Assembly (NCBI GenBank): GCA_963830565.1
Contig: CAWHMO010000002.1
Location: forward strand, 186,001 to 250,000
DNA: 64,000 bases
Origin: DATFDN01 sp963830565
Lineage (GTDB): Bacteria > Pseudomonadota > Alphaproteobacteria > Acetobacterales > Acetobacteraceae
Reading direction: 5' to 3'
The notes under the pieces are model-generated. The model saw only the letters and a program-made list of their open reading frames with translations, searched no databases and was not told where the DNA came from. This document shows positions 1 to 8,289 of this stretch, piece after piece (the stretch's first letter is position 1; the number at the start of each line of letters is the position of its first letter). Position numbers and translations under genes: made by a program.

Positions 1-1314
1 ACCGAGGTGGTGACGATCTGGCTGCTGCTGCGCGCCTTCGCGGCTGGCTGTACCGCGATGACCGGCGTGGAGGCAGTCAGCAACGGCGTCAGCGCCTTCA
101 AGGAGCCCCGCACCCGGCACGCGCACCGCACGCTGACGGCGATCGTCGTCGTCCTCGGGCTGCTGCTGCTCGGTATTGCCTATGTCGCCCGAGCCTACGG
201 CGTCATGGCGATGGACGAGACCAAGGAAGGCTACCAAAGCGTCCTCTCGCAGCTCGTTGCTGCGGTGCACGGGCGGGGCTGGCTCTACTATGTCACCATC
301 GGCAGCGTACTCGCCGTCCTGTGCCTGTCGGCCAACACCAGCTTCGTGGGTTTTCCCCGGCTGTGCCGGCAGGTGGCCCACGACGAGTTCCTGCCCAAGG
401 CATTCACCTTGCCCGGAAGGCGGCTGGTCTACACCGCCGGCATCCTGTTCCTCGCGGCCGGCGCCGGGCTTCTGCTAGCCGCGTTCGGCGGCATTACCGA
501 CCGGCTGATCCCCTTGTTCGCGGTCGGCGCCTTCCTGTCCTTCACATTGAGCCAGGCCGGCATGGCCATGCACTGGCGGCGCGAAGGCAAGGGGAGTGCC
601 GATCGACTGCGGCTCGGGATCAACGGCGTCGGCGCGGTCGCGACCGGGACCGCGCTCGCCATCATCCTCGCTGCCAAGTTCACCGAGGGTGCTTGGCTGA
701 CCATTGTCGTGATCCCGGCGACCCTGACGCTGCTCAAGGTGGTACACAGTTACTATGCCGGACTTGATCGCCTGCTCCTGCGCGGTAGCCAAGGACGGCT
801 CGACCTGCGCGAGCACTCTCCTCCCCTGGTCGTCATCCCCGTCGGACGGTGGGACCGGATCAGCCAGAAGGCTGTGGCCTACGCGTTCCGGCTGTCTCCG
901 GACATCACGGCGCTCCATTGCACCGATCTAGAAGGGCCGGACGCTGAGGAGCACGAGACCCGGATCCGTGGAGAATGGAGCCGCTATGTCGAGCAGCCGG
1001 CACGCGAAGCGGGCCTGTCGGTGCCGCGGCTGCTGGTCGTGCCCTCGCCCTACCGCAGCGTGCTGGGACCCTTGCTGCGGGTGATCGAGGAGCTGAGGCG
1101 CCAGCAGCCTGGCCGTTCCATTGCCGTCGTGTTGCCGAAGCTGGTCGAGGCGCGCTGGTGGGAGGCGCTGCTGCACACGCATCGCGAACGCCGGCTGCGT
1201 GCGACGTTGCTGCGCAACGGGGGACCGGACCTCGCCGTTGTCGGCGTACCTTGGCAGCTGGAGGCGCCCGCGCCGGAGCGGGTCTTGGCTGAAGAGGAGC
1301 CGGTGACCGCGTAA
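1..1314 (+). CDS. APC-superfamily permease, KimA-like, C-terminal part (5' end outside window)
   Basis: The frame is open from the first base, so the N-terminus lies upstream of the window. About 437 residues are visible. The first ~240 are hydrophobic membrane segments of an amino acid/polyamine/organocation carrier, with the stretch TGVEAVSNGV near the start. The last ~180 residues form a soluble cytosolic domain (from about SPPLVVIPVGRWDR) resembling the USP-like C-terminal domain of KimA-type potassium importers and related APC proteins. The substrate (amino acid or K+) cannot be decided from sequence alone. The gene is convergent with the downstream protease gene, 24 bases apart. The membrane fold is seen; the K+ role is inference. 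Confidence 0.8.
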   Translation, partial: TEVVTIWLLLRAFAAGCTAMTGVEAVSNGVSAFKEPRTRHAHRTLTAIVVVLGLLLLGIAYVARAYGVMAMDETKEGYQSVLSQLVAAVHGRGWLYYVTIGSVLAVLCLSANTSFVGFPRLCRQVAHDEFLPKAFTLPGRRLVYTAGILFLAAGAGLLLAAFGGITDRLIPLFAVGAFLSFTLSQAGMAMHWRREGKGSADRLRLGINGVGAVATGTALAIILAAKFTEGAWLTIVVIPATLTLLKVVHSYYAGLDRLLLRGSQGRLDLREHSPPLVVIPVGRWDRISQKAVAYAFRLSPDITALHCTDLEGPDAEEHETRIRGEWSRYVEQPAREAGLSVPRLLVVPSPYRSVLGPLLRVIEELRRQQPGRSIAVVLPKLVEARWWEALLHTHRERRLRATLLRNGGPDLAVVGVPWQLEAPAPERVLAEEEPVTA

Positions 1315-1338
1315 GACGAATGGCCGGCGGTCGCCCGC

Positions 1339-2859
1339 CTAACCCGGCGTCTTTCCCCCGTCCAGCGGCAGCGGCACCCAGTTCATGCCGTCCGCGCGCT
1401 GAATCAGCATCAGCACCGACTTACGATCCTCGCGCCGCACCGTCTCCACGCGGCGGCGAACGTCCTCCGGGGTGCTGACCTCGCCGCCCTGCTGCATTTC
1501 CAGGATCACGTCGCCCGGCTTCACCCCGCGCTGGGCGGCGGCACCGCCCTCGCTGACGTCGGTGATCACGACCCCTTTCTGGTCCGCCCCGAGATGGAAG
1601 TGGTCGCGAGCCGCCTGATCGATGGGCGCGAGGGTCATGCCGAGGCCGGCGATCTCCGCCGGTTTCGACGGGGGCGGGGCGGTAGGGGTCGCGGCGGCTT
1701 TCTCCACATCATCCGGCTTCTCGGCTAGCAGCGCCTGCAGCGTGACCTCCTTGCCGTCGCGCCACACAGTGAGCGGCACCTGTTTGCCCACATCGGTATC
1801 GGCGACGATGCGCGGCAGCGCGCGCATGTCCTTCACGGGCGCTCCGTTGAAGCTCAGGATTACGTCGCCGCTGCGTAGATGCGCCTGGTCGGCGGGGCCG
1901 GCCGAATTGACGCCGGCCACCAGCGCGCCATGCGCGCCGCCTTGCAGGCCCAGACTGTCGGCGATATCGGGCGTCACCTCCTGGATACGCACGCCGAGCC
2001 AGCCGCGGCGCGGGTGGCCGTACTGGCGCAGCTGTGCCACCTCCAGCTTCGCCATGTTGGCGGGGATGGCGAAGCCGATGCCGATCGAGCCGCCCGAGGG
2101 CGAGTAGATGGCCGTGTTGATGCCGATCACCTGCCCGTCCATGTTGAACAGCGGCCCGCCCGAGTTGCCCCGGTTGATCGGCGCGTCGGTCTGGATGAAG
2201 TCGTCGTACGGGCCTTCATGGATGTCGCGCCCGCGCGCCGAGACGATGCCGGCCGTGACCGTGCCGCCGAGGCCGAACGGGTTCCCGATCGCCAGCACCC
2301 AGTCGCCGACGCGCATCGCCGATAAATCGCCGAACTCCAGCGCCGGCAGCGGCTTGCCCGCGTCAACCTTCAGCAGCGTGATGTCGCCGGTCTGGTCGCG
2401 GCCAAGCACCTTGGCCTTCAACGAGGTGTTGTCCTGCAAGGTCACGGTGATGTCGTCTGCGCCCTCGGTGACGTGGTTGTTCGTCACCACCAAGCCCGAT
2501 GGGTCGATGATGAAGCCGGAACCGAGGCTCTGCATGCGCCTGTCGGTGTCGGGCTTGGGCGCGGCGTCGGGCCGATGGCGCTCCATGAAATCCTTGAAGA
2601 ACTGCTCGAACGGCGAGCCTGGCGGGAACACCGGCGGAAGCCCCGGCCGGTCGTTGTCGCTCATTTGCACGCCCGCCGAGGAGGAGATGTTCACCACGGC
2701 CGGCAGCAGCCGCGCGGCGAGGTCGGCGAAACTTTCGGGCGCCCCCCGCGCCAGCGCGGGGTGCGCGCCCAGTGTGCCCGGCACCAGCTCGGGCAGCGGC
2801 GCGAGAAGGGTAAGCGCGGCGGAGGCCATCAAGGCGGCGCATAGCGGGCGAGGGCGCAT
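1339..2859 (-). CDS. degP: DegP/HtrA (Do-family) periplasmic serine endoprotease
   Basis: Envelope quality-control protease that degrades misfolded periplasmic proteins. The catalytic triad is visible: His in VVTNNHV, Asp in DQTGDITLLKV and Ser in NRGNSGGPLF. Two PDZ domains follow; the second begins around GLGMTLAPIDQAARD and contains GVKPGDVILEMQQGG. I chose the ATG at 2859 because it starts a good signal peptide (MRPRPLCAALMASAALTLLA); the frame stays open 39 codons further upstream but that part looks non-coding. Product 506 aa, normal for the family. It is monocistronic and convergent with the permease. The ~240 bases upstream hold a palindromic repeat and presumably the promoter. Confidence 0.93.
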   Translation of the reverse strand: MRPRPLCAALMASAALTLLAPLPELVPGTLGAHPALARGAPESFADLAARLLPAVVNISSSAGVQMSDNDRPGLPPVFPPGSPFEQFFKDFMERHRPDAAPKPDTDRRMQSLGSGFIIDPSGLVVTNNHVTEGADDITVTLQDNTSLKAKVLGRDQTGDITLLKVDAGKPLPALEFGDLSAMRVGDWVLAIGNPFGLGGTVTAGIVSARGRDIHEGPYDDFIQTDAPINRGNSGGPLFNMDGQVIGINTAIYSPSGGSIGIGFAIPANMAKLEVAQLRQYGHPRRGWLGVRIQEVTPDIADSLGLQGGAHGALVAGVNSAGPADQAHLRSGDVILSFNGAPVKDMRALPRIVADTDVGKQVPLTVWRDGKEVTLQALLAEKPDDVEKAAATPTAPPPSKPAEIAGLGMTLAPIDQAARDHFHLGADQKGVVITDVSEGGAAAQRGVKPGDVILEMQQGGEVSTPEDVRRRVETVRREDRKSVLMLIQRADGMNWVPLPLDGGKTPG

Positions 2860-3013
2860 GGGCAAGTTCCCGAGTGAGTCTGTCTGTTGTGACCGCGCGA
2901 GCGGTCCGGGGCAAGCGGCCCGTTGGGGATTGGCGCTTCGAACGCACCAGGGCCCCTCCCCCATTCCCTCCCGCAAGAAGAGGAAGTCTTGAGGGCGGTC
3001 TGCTTCTCCTTCT

Positions 3014-3036
3014 CCCCCTCCCCTTGCAGGAGGGGG
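3014..3036. repeat. C/G-rich palindromic intergenic repeat
   Basis: Perfect 8-bp arms (CCCCCTCC / GGAGGGGG) flank a 7-base loop in the gap between degP and the DUF6166 gene. Two similar CCCTC-type palindromes lie at 38193-38216 and 57368-57394. They resemble the scattered REP-like palindromes of GC-rich proteobacteria. With no T-run it is not a canonical terminator. Confidence 0.5.
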
Positions 3037-3098
3037 TCGGCGGGAGGGGTTCCGGCGTGTCGAACGTCGGGCCTCCGTTGTTGAGCTGAAGCCGGGTC

Positions 3099-3398
3099 TC
3101 AGCCCTGCTCCAGGCTTGCCAGGACCGCGTCGATATCGGCGCCAGTCAACCGCCAGGCATTGTCGAGCTCCGCCACCACCGCACGCATGAACGGTTCGGT
3201 CAACGCCAAGGCCCGCGCCGGATCTGCCAGCCGATGGGCCAGCAGGGCCAACGCGAGCTGGCGGGGGCCGTCGCCCTCATAGGTCCACTCGAAACCGGCG
3301 CGGCTGAAGGTCCGGATGTCAAATCGCGGATCGAGCGGCGCGCCATCCGCCGTGACCACCGCGCCATCGAGACTGCGGCCGCCCTCATAGACCGTCAT
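3099..3398 (-). CDS. DUF6166 family protein
   Basis: Small 99-aa protein that matches my recollection of the DUF6166 family (pattern YEGGRSL, then GFEWTYEGDGPRQLALALLA and a closing WRLTGADIDAVL). No biochemical function is known to me. Its ATG overlaps the stop codon of the upstream histidine kinase gene as ATGA (3395-3398), so the two are probably translationally coupled and form one operon with the response regulator at 4652-5005. No signal peptide or membrane segment is seen, so it should be cytosolic. Confidence 0.75.
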   Translation of the reverse strand: MTVYEGGRSLDGAVVTADGAPLDPRFDIRTFSRAGFEWTYEGDGPRQLALALLAHRLADPARALALTEPFMRAVVAELDNAWRLTGADIDAVLASLEQG

Positions 3399-4612
3399 CG
3401 CACGGTCCCGAACTCGGCCCGTCCGGCACGAGGCAGCCAGATCGTGATCGTCGTGCCCCGCCCAGGCTCAGTGTCGATCGCGACATGTCCATGGGACTGC
3501 TTGACGAACCCGTACACCTGGCTCAGCCCGAGGCCGGTGCCCTTGCCCACGGGCTTGGTCGTGAAAAACGGCTCGAACGCGGAGTCGCGAACCTCTTGTG
3601 TCATGCCGCATCCAGTATCACTCACACGGACGCGGACGTACTCGCCCGGTTCGCCATGGCCGTCAATTACTGGAAACGCCGTCGTCGCTCGCACATTGTC
3701 GGCCACGATCCCCAGTCGGCCGCCCAGGGGCATCGCATCGCGCGCGTTCACCGCCAAGTTCAGCAGCGCCGTCTCCAGTTGAGTGGCATCGGCCTCCGCC
3801 GGCCAGAGCCCGGGATCGGGCCGCCAGTCGAGAATGACTGCCCGGCCGATCGCTCCCTGGAGCAACTCCACGATCTCGCCCATCCGATCGTTCACGTTGA
3901 AACGCGACGGAAACAGGTTCTGGCGGCGTGCAAAGGCGAGCAGTTGCTGGATGAGAGCCGCGCCCCGATTGGCGCCCTGCGTGGCGCGATCGATATAACG
4001 GCGGCGGGGGTCTTCGGCACCAAGCTGCTTGCCGAGCGCCTCCAGGTTGCCCTGGACCACCATCAGCAGGTTGTTGAAGTCGTGGGCCACGCCCCCGGTC
4101 AGGTGGCCCACCGCCTCCATCTTCTGCGACTGGCGGAGCATCGCCTCGGCGCGCAGCCGGTCGCCAGTTTCACGCCGCAGCGCGAGCATGGCGGCGTCGC
4201 GCTGCTCGACCTGCTCGGCGAGCCGCGCGTTCGCCCCCTTAAGCTCTCCAGGCGAGGGAAGCGCGACCGCGTGGGGAAGCAGCGGCCACAAACAGAGGGC
4301 CGTACTGACCGAAATGGCGGCTGTCACCGCCTTCAGAACCCCCTGCCCCCAGTAGTAGGGCTGCCACAACACGAGAATTTCGAACAGGTGCGTCGTGCCG
4401 CAGGCGAGGATGAACAGGGCGAACGCCCAAAAAATCCAGCGGAACGCAACATCGCGGCGGCGCAGCAGAAACACCATCAGCGCGACTGGAATGGAGTAGT
4501 AGGACGCCGCGATCAGCCCGTCGGAAACTACGTGCAGCGCCACCAGGGCCGGTTCCCACGATAGGCAGAACCCGTGAGGGGTCAAACCGGCGCTGTCGAG
4601 GAACGATCCCAT
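3395..4612 (-). CDS. Sensor histidine kinase with ethylene-receptor-like membrane domain
   Basis: 405-aa membrane kinase. Residues 1-115 carry three hydrophobic segments with the signature of ethylene receptors: Asp31 and Tyr38 in SDGLIAASYYSIP, and Cys71/His75 in ACGTTHLFE. The Asp-to-Tyr, Asp-to-Cys and Asp-to-His distances (7, 40, 44) equal those of plant ETR1 D25/Y32/C65/H69, where Cys and His bind the copper cofactor. A short coiled coil (about 122-160) leads to the dimerisation/phosphoacceptor box with His177 (GGVAHDFNNLL). The ATPase boxes are NLAVNARDAMP, DTGCGM, FEPFFTTK and GTGLGL. No receiver domain; the partner is probably the regulator encoded 39 bases upstream. The start is supported by GAGGGAG before the ATG. 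The domain match is seen; ligand identity is inference. Confidence 0.9.
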   Translation of the reverse strand: MGSFLDSAGLTPHGFCLSWEPALVALHVVSDGLIAASYYSIPVALMVFLLRRRDVAFRWIFWAFALFILACGTTHLFEILVLWQPYYWGQGVLKAVTAAISVSTALCLWPLLPHAVALPSPGELKGANARLAEQVEQRDAAMLALRRETGDRLRAEAMLRQSQKMEAVGHLTGGVAHDFNNLLMVVQGNLEALGKQLGAEDPRRRYIDRATQGANRGAALIQQLLAFARRQNLFPSRFNVNDRMGEIVELLQGAIGRAVILDWRPDPGLWPAEADATQLETALLNLAVNARDAMPLGGRLGIVADNVRATTAFPVIDGHGEPGEYVRVRVSDTGCGMTQEVRDSAFEPFFTTKPVGKGTGLGLSQVYGFVKQSHGHVAIDTEPGRGTTITIWLPRAGRAEFGTVR

Positions 4613-4651
4613 GGGGCTCCCTCATCGGCGCAAGAGTAGCGGCGGGGTTTG

Positions 4652-5005
4652 CTAAGAGGCAAGTTCAGCCTGAATCGCTTCCTCAAGCTCATGCATGCGG
4701 AAAGGCTTGCGCAGCACGCGCCAGTTGATTTGCTGGGGCACGAAGTAGCCGGAAATGAGAATGACCTTCGGGCAGGGAAGGTCGCGCGTGATCTGGTCGG
4801 CGAGTTCAATGCCGGATATGTCCGGCATTCGCACGTCGGTGATGACGAGATCGACGTCCGATGCGCGATCCAGCACCCGAAGCGCTTCCAGGCCGCCCTC
4901 GGCCTGGAGCACGCGATGACCCGAGTCCATTAGGTACTCGGCGACGATCTCGCGCACCTCGGCGTCGTCGTCCACCACTAGGATCGTGGCGTTTTCACTC
5001 AACAT
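4652..5005 (-). CDS. Single-domain response regulator (CheY-like)
   Basis: A lone receiver domain of 117 aa with acidic pocket Asp12/Asp13, phosphoacceptor Asp57 in LVITDVRMPD and conserved Lys100 in LRKPF. There is no output domain, so it acts by protein contact or as a phosphate relay or sink. It is first in a minus-strand operon with the ethylene-receptor-like kinase and DUF6166 gene. I chose the ATG at 5005; a GTG at 5041 would add 12 residues of low receiver character. The ~215 bases upstream to folC are AT-richer than the surroundings and probably hold the promoter (for example TTGCTA and CATTAT boxes about 18 bp apart on the minus strand). Confidence 0.9.
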   Translation of the reverse strand: MLSENATILVVDDDAEVREIVAEYLMDSGHRVLQAEGGLEALRVLDRASDVDLVITDVRMPDISGIELADQITRDLPCPKVILISGYFVPQQINWRVLRKPFRMHELEEAIQAELAS

Positions 5006-5219
5006 GGTTTCGCAGCCATGCGGTTCCGGCGTCGCCAGCACGAAGACACTCCCGACTAGGGGCGGAGTTCACGAACCTCACGGGGACTCTCCGGCGAGGC
5101 CCATGCGTGCTTACCACCTTGGCGGTCCGCAATCCGGAGAGAGTTGCTCGGAGGAGGTCACAAACTGGCGATAATGCACGTATCGTCAAGGGGTTAGCAA
5201 AATAGGCGTTATTTCTTCG

Positions 5220-6483
5220 TCAAGAAATATCGTTATTATATGAAAACTGACCAGGGTCGAGTTTCAGCACCTCTCCGGCGAGGTAAAGGCTGCCGCACAC
5301 TAGCACTCGCCCCGGCAGTCCAGCGCCTTTCGCGATTGCCCGAAGCGCGTCCGCCACGCGCGGCCCGATCGCCATGGCGCCATCCGCCGCGGCAACGATC
5401 GCCTCGACCGGAAGCGCCATATGCTGGCCCGGCTCGGCGACCGCCCAGGCCGAGGCGGCGCGCGGAAGCAGCGGGCGCAGGAACTCGGCGGCATCCTTGG
5501 ACTGCTTCATGCCAACCACGAGATGCGCCGGCCGGTCGCGCCAGGCTTCGAGCTGCAGCGCGAGCGCGTCGCCGGCGCCGGGATTGTGACCGCCGTCCAG
5601 CCATAGCTCCCAACTGTGGGGCAGCAGCGCACGAAGCGGCCCGTGCAGTCGCTGCAGCCGGGCCGGCCACTCGGCTGTCGCCAGACCGCGCGCGAAGGCC
5701 GCGTCGGGAACGCCGAGCCCGGCGGCGCGCAAGGCGGCGACGGCGATGCCCGCGTTATCTTGCTGGTGCGCCCCCGGCAGCGACGGGGCGGGAAGGTCCA
5801 GCGTGCCGAGTGCGTCTTCGTACCGCAGCCCACCCGCTGATGCCGCCGTAATTCGCCAGTCCCGCCCACGCAGGCACGCCGACGCCCCAACTTCGCGCGG
5901 CATGCGCCAGCAGCGCGGAGACGATCTCCGGCGGCTGGGCGCCGATGGCAACGGGCACCTCCGGCTTCATGATGCCCGCCTTCTCAGCGGCGATCTCGCC
6001 GAGCGTTTCGCCCAGCAGTTCGCGATGGTCGAGCGAGATGGAGGTGATGGCGCAGGAAGCCGGGCGGGCGATCACGTTGGTCGCGTCGCCGCGCCCGCCC
6101 AGCCCGACCTCCAGCACGCAGAGCTCAGCCGGAACCTGCGCGAACAGGTGCAGGGCAACCGCCGTGATGACCTCGAACACGGTGATCGGGGCGCCAGCGT
6201 TGACGCGCTCGATCTCCTCCAGGGCGTCGGCGAGCCCGTCGTCGTCAACCAGGCGGCCGGCCAGGCGGATGCGCTCGTTGAACCGGACCAGATGCGGCGA
6301 GGTATAGACGTGGACGCGCAACCCGGCCGCCTCGCCGATGGCGCGCAAAAAAGCGCAGGTGCTCCCCTTCCCGTTGGTACCAGCGACGTGGATCACCGGC
6401 GGCAGACGCCGCTCCGGATGACCGAGCTTGGCCAGCAGGTTGCGCAGCCGATCCAGGCTCAAGTCGATCAGGCGCGGGTGCAA
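5220..6483 (-). pseudogene. folC: folC, bifunctional folylpolyglutamate/dihydrofolate synthase, frameshifted
   Basis: Adds glutamate to dihydropteroate and folates in the cytosol. The N-terminal half (to about 5900) has the nucleotide loop VAGTNGKGSTCAFL and the dimetal region SLDHRELLGETL. The C-terminal half continues in another frame from about EVGASACLRGRDW with the conserved WLDGGHNPGA and VCGSLYLAGE. The switch falls in GCCGCGCGAAGTT near 5895-5905; removing one base of the CG run restores one frame. Either a real null allele or a base-calling error. The start is unclear: TTG at 6483 is the first standard start, but family-like residues run back to a CTG at 6528, just after the accD stop. 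Last gene of the trpB-trpA-accD-folC run. Confidence 0.88.
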
Positions 6484-6531
6484 CCCGTGCAGGCGGGCAA
6501 CGACGCCCTCGATGCGCGCGGTAGACAGGGC

Positions 6532-7440
6532 TTACTCGGCCGGCGTGGGCACCGGCTCGGCCGCTTGCAGTGCGACGGGATCGAGGTCGGGGCGCGGCAC
6601 GCGCAGGAGCCGGATCAGCCTCGCCAGTGTCGCGCGCAATTCGGTGCGGCGCACCACCATGTCCACGATACCATGCTCGTGCAGGTATTCGGCGCGCTGG
6701 AAACCTTCGGGCAGCTTCTCGCGCATTGTCTGCTCGATCACCCGCGCGCCAGCGAACCCGATCATCGCACCGGGCTCGGCGATCTGGACGTCGCCCAGCA
6801 TGGCGAAGCTCGCGGACACGCCGCCGGTGGTGGGATCGGTCAGCACGACGATGAAGGGCAGATACGCCTCCTTCACCAACTCGGTCGCGATCACCGTGCG
6901 CGGCATCTGCATGAGGCTGATCGCGCCCTCGTACATGCGCGCCCCGCCCGAGGCGGTGTAGGCGATCAGCGGCGCGTCCTGAAGCACGGCGAGCCGGGCC
7001 GCGGCGATGATGCCCTCGCCCACCGCCGCGCCCATAGAGCCGCCGAGAAAGCCGAAATCCATGGCCGCGACCACGGCGGGGCTGCCCTCGATCGTGCCAT
7101 GCGCGACCGCGAGCGCGTCGTCCATGTGCGTCTTGTCGCGCGCCTCCTTCAGCCGGTCGATGTAGCGCTTGGAATCGCGGAAGCGCAGGGGATCGGCCGG
7201 AACCTTGGGCAGCTCGATCCGCGTGTAGGCGTCGGGATCGAACGTCCAGGCCAGCCGCTCGGCGGCCGAGGCGCGCATGTGGAAGCCGCAGTGCGGGCAG
7301 ACCTTGAGGTTCGCCTCCAGGTCGCGGCTGAAGATCATCTGCTGGCACGCCGAGCACTGGTGCCAGAGATTGTCCGGCACCTCGCTGCGGGTGAACAGCG
7401 TGCGGATCTTCGGCCGAACGTATTCGGTGAGCCAGCTCAT
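6532..7440 (-). CDS. accD: Acetyl-CoA carboxylase carboxyltransferase subunit beta
   Basis: Transfers carboxyl from carboxybiotin to acetyl-CoA together with AccA, the committed step of fatty acid synthesis. The N-terminal four-cysteine zinc ribbon is visible (HQCSACQQ ... KVCPHCGFH). It is followed by the crotonase-like carboxyltransferase core with GGSMGAAVGEGI, ASGGARMYEG and LTDPTTGGVSASFAMLGD. 302 aa, usual length. Its ATG overlaps the trpA stop codon (ATGA, 7437-7440), indicating translational coupling. The trpA-accD-folC order is common in alphaproteobacteria. Confidence 0.97.
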   Translation of the reverse strand: MSWLTEYVRPKIRTLFTRSEVPDNLWHQCSACQQMIFSRDLEANLKVCPHCGFHMRASAAERLAWTFDPDAYTRIELPKVPADPLRFRDSKRYIDRLKEARDKTHMDDALAVAHGTIEGSPAVVAAMDFGFLGGSMGAAVGEGIIAAARLAVLQDAPLIAYTASGGARMYEGAISLMQMPRTVIATELVKEAYLPFIVVLTDPTTGGVSASFAMLGDVQIAEPGAMIGFAGARVIEQTMREKLPEGFQRAEYLHEHGIVDMVVRRTELRATLARLIRLLRVPRPDLDPVALQAAEPVPTPAE

Positions 7441-8267
7441 GCGGTTGCCCTTGCTGCGCGTACGCCTTCCGCCAGCGCCTTGACCTGGTCCAGTACGCGA
7501 CGCGCCGTGTCGGGCGCGGCGCGTCCCTGCGCGTCGAGGCTGGCGGCCAGCGTGTCGATCAGCGCCGAGGCCACGACAGCCGCGTCGGCCGTCTCGACGG
7601 CGGTCGCCGCCTGAGCGGGCGAACGCACGCCGAAGCCCACCGCGATCGGCAGGTCGGTCACGCGCCGGATTCGCGGGATAGCCTGGGCGAGCTGCTCGGC
7701 GCTGGCGGTCCGCGTCCCGGTGATGCCGGCGATGCTAACGTAATAGACGAAGCCGGAACTGCCCGCGAGCACCTGCTTGAGCCGTGCGTCGTCGGTAGTC
7801 GGGGCTACGAGACGAATGACGTCGAGACCTCGCGCGGTGGCGTATGGCAGCAGCAGGTCGGATTCCTCGGACGGCAGATCGACGACGATCAGTCCATCCA
7901 CCCCTGCCGCCGCGGCGTCCGAGCAGAACCGCTCCGGCCCGTAGGACAGGATGGGATTCAGATAGCCCATGAGCACGATCGGCGTGGCATCGTCGTCGCG
8001 GCGGAAATCGCGCACCATCGTCAGGATGCGCGCCACCTTGGCGCCCGCCCGCAACGCCCGCTTGCCGGCGGCCTGGATGGTCGGACCGTCGGCCATGGGA
8101 TCGGTGAAGGGAACGCCGATCTCGATCAGGTCGGCCCCGGCGCCGGGCAGGCCCCGCAGCAGCGCCATGGAGGTGGCGGGATCGGGATCGAACGCCTCGA
8201 TGAAGGGAATCAGCCCGCCCCGGCCCGCCTTACGGAGCGCAGCGAAGCGGGCGGCAATGCGGCTCAT
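7437..8267 (-). CDS. trpA: Tryptophan synthase alpha chain
   Basis: Cleaves indole-3-glycerol phosphate and passes indole to TrpB. 276 aa, TIM-barrel. Catalytic Glu lies in LIEIGVPFTDPMADGP with the catalytic Asp later in IVVDLPSEE. The phosphate loop region GFGVRSPAQA is present. It lies 22 bases downstream of trpB and overlaps accD by 4 bases, so the three are almost certainly co-transcribed. Confidence 0.97.
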   Translation of the reverse strand: MSRIAARFAALRKAGRGGLIPFIEAFDPDPATSMALLRGLPGAGADLIEIGVPFTDPMADGPTIQAAGKRALRAGAKVARILTMVRDFRRDDDATPIVLMGYLNPILSYGPERFCSDAAAAGVDGLIVVDLPSEESDLLLPYATARGLDVIRLVAPTTDDARLKQVLAGSSGFVYYVSIAGITGTRTASAEQLAQAIPRIRRVTDLPIAVGFGVRSPAQAATAVETADAAVVASALIDTLAASLDAQGRAAPDTARRVLDQVKALAEGVRAARATA

Positions 8268-8289
8268 GCCGCGAACGCGCTCCGGTGCA

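Noticed and set aside
3014..3036. Rho-independent terminator
   Set aside because: Stem-loop present but no T-run follows on either strand.
5746..7614. Long plus-strand open frame (over 600 codons) opposite folC, accD and trpA
   Set aside because: It is antisense to three well-recognised genes, has His/Arg/Asp/Gly-rich shadow composition typical of GC-rich DNA and no family pattern.
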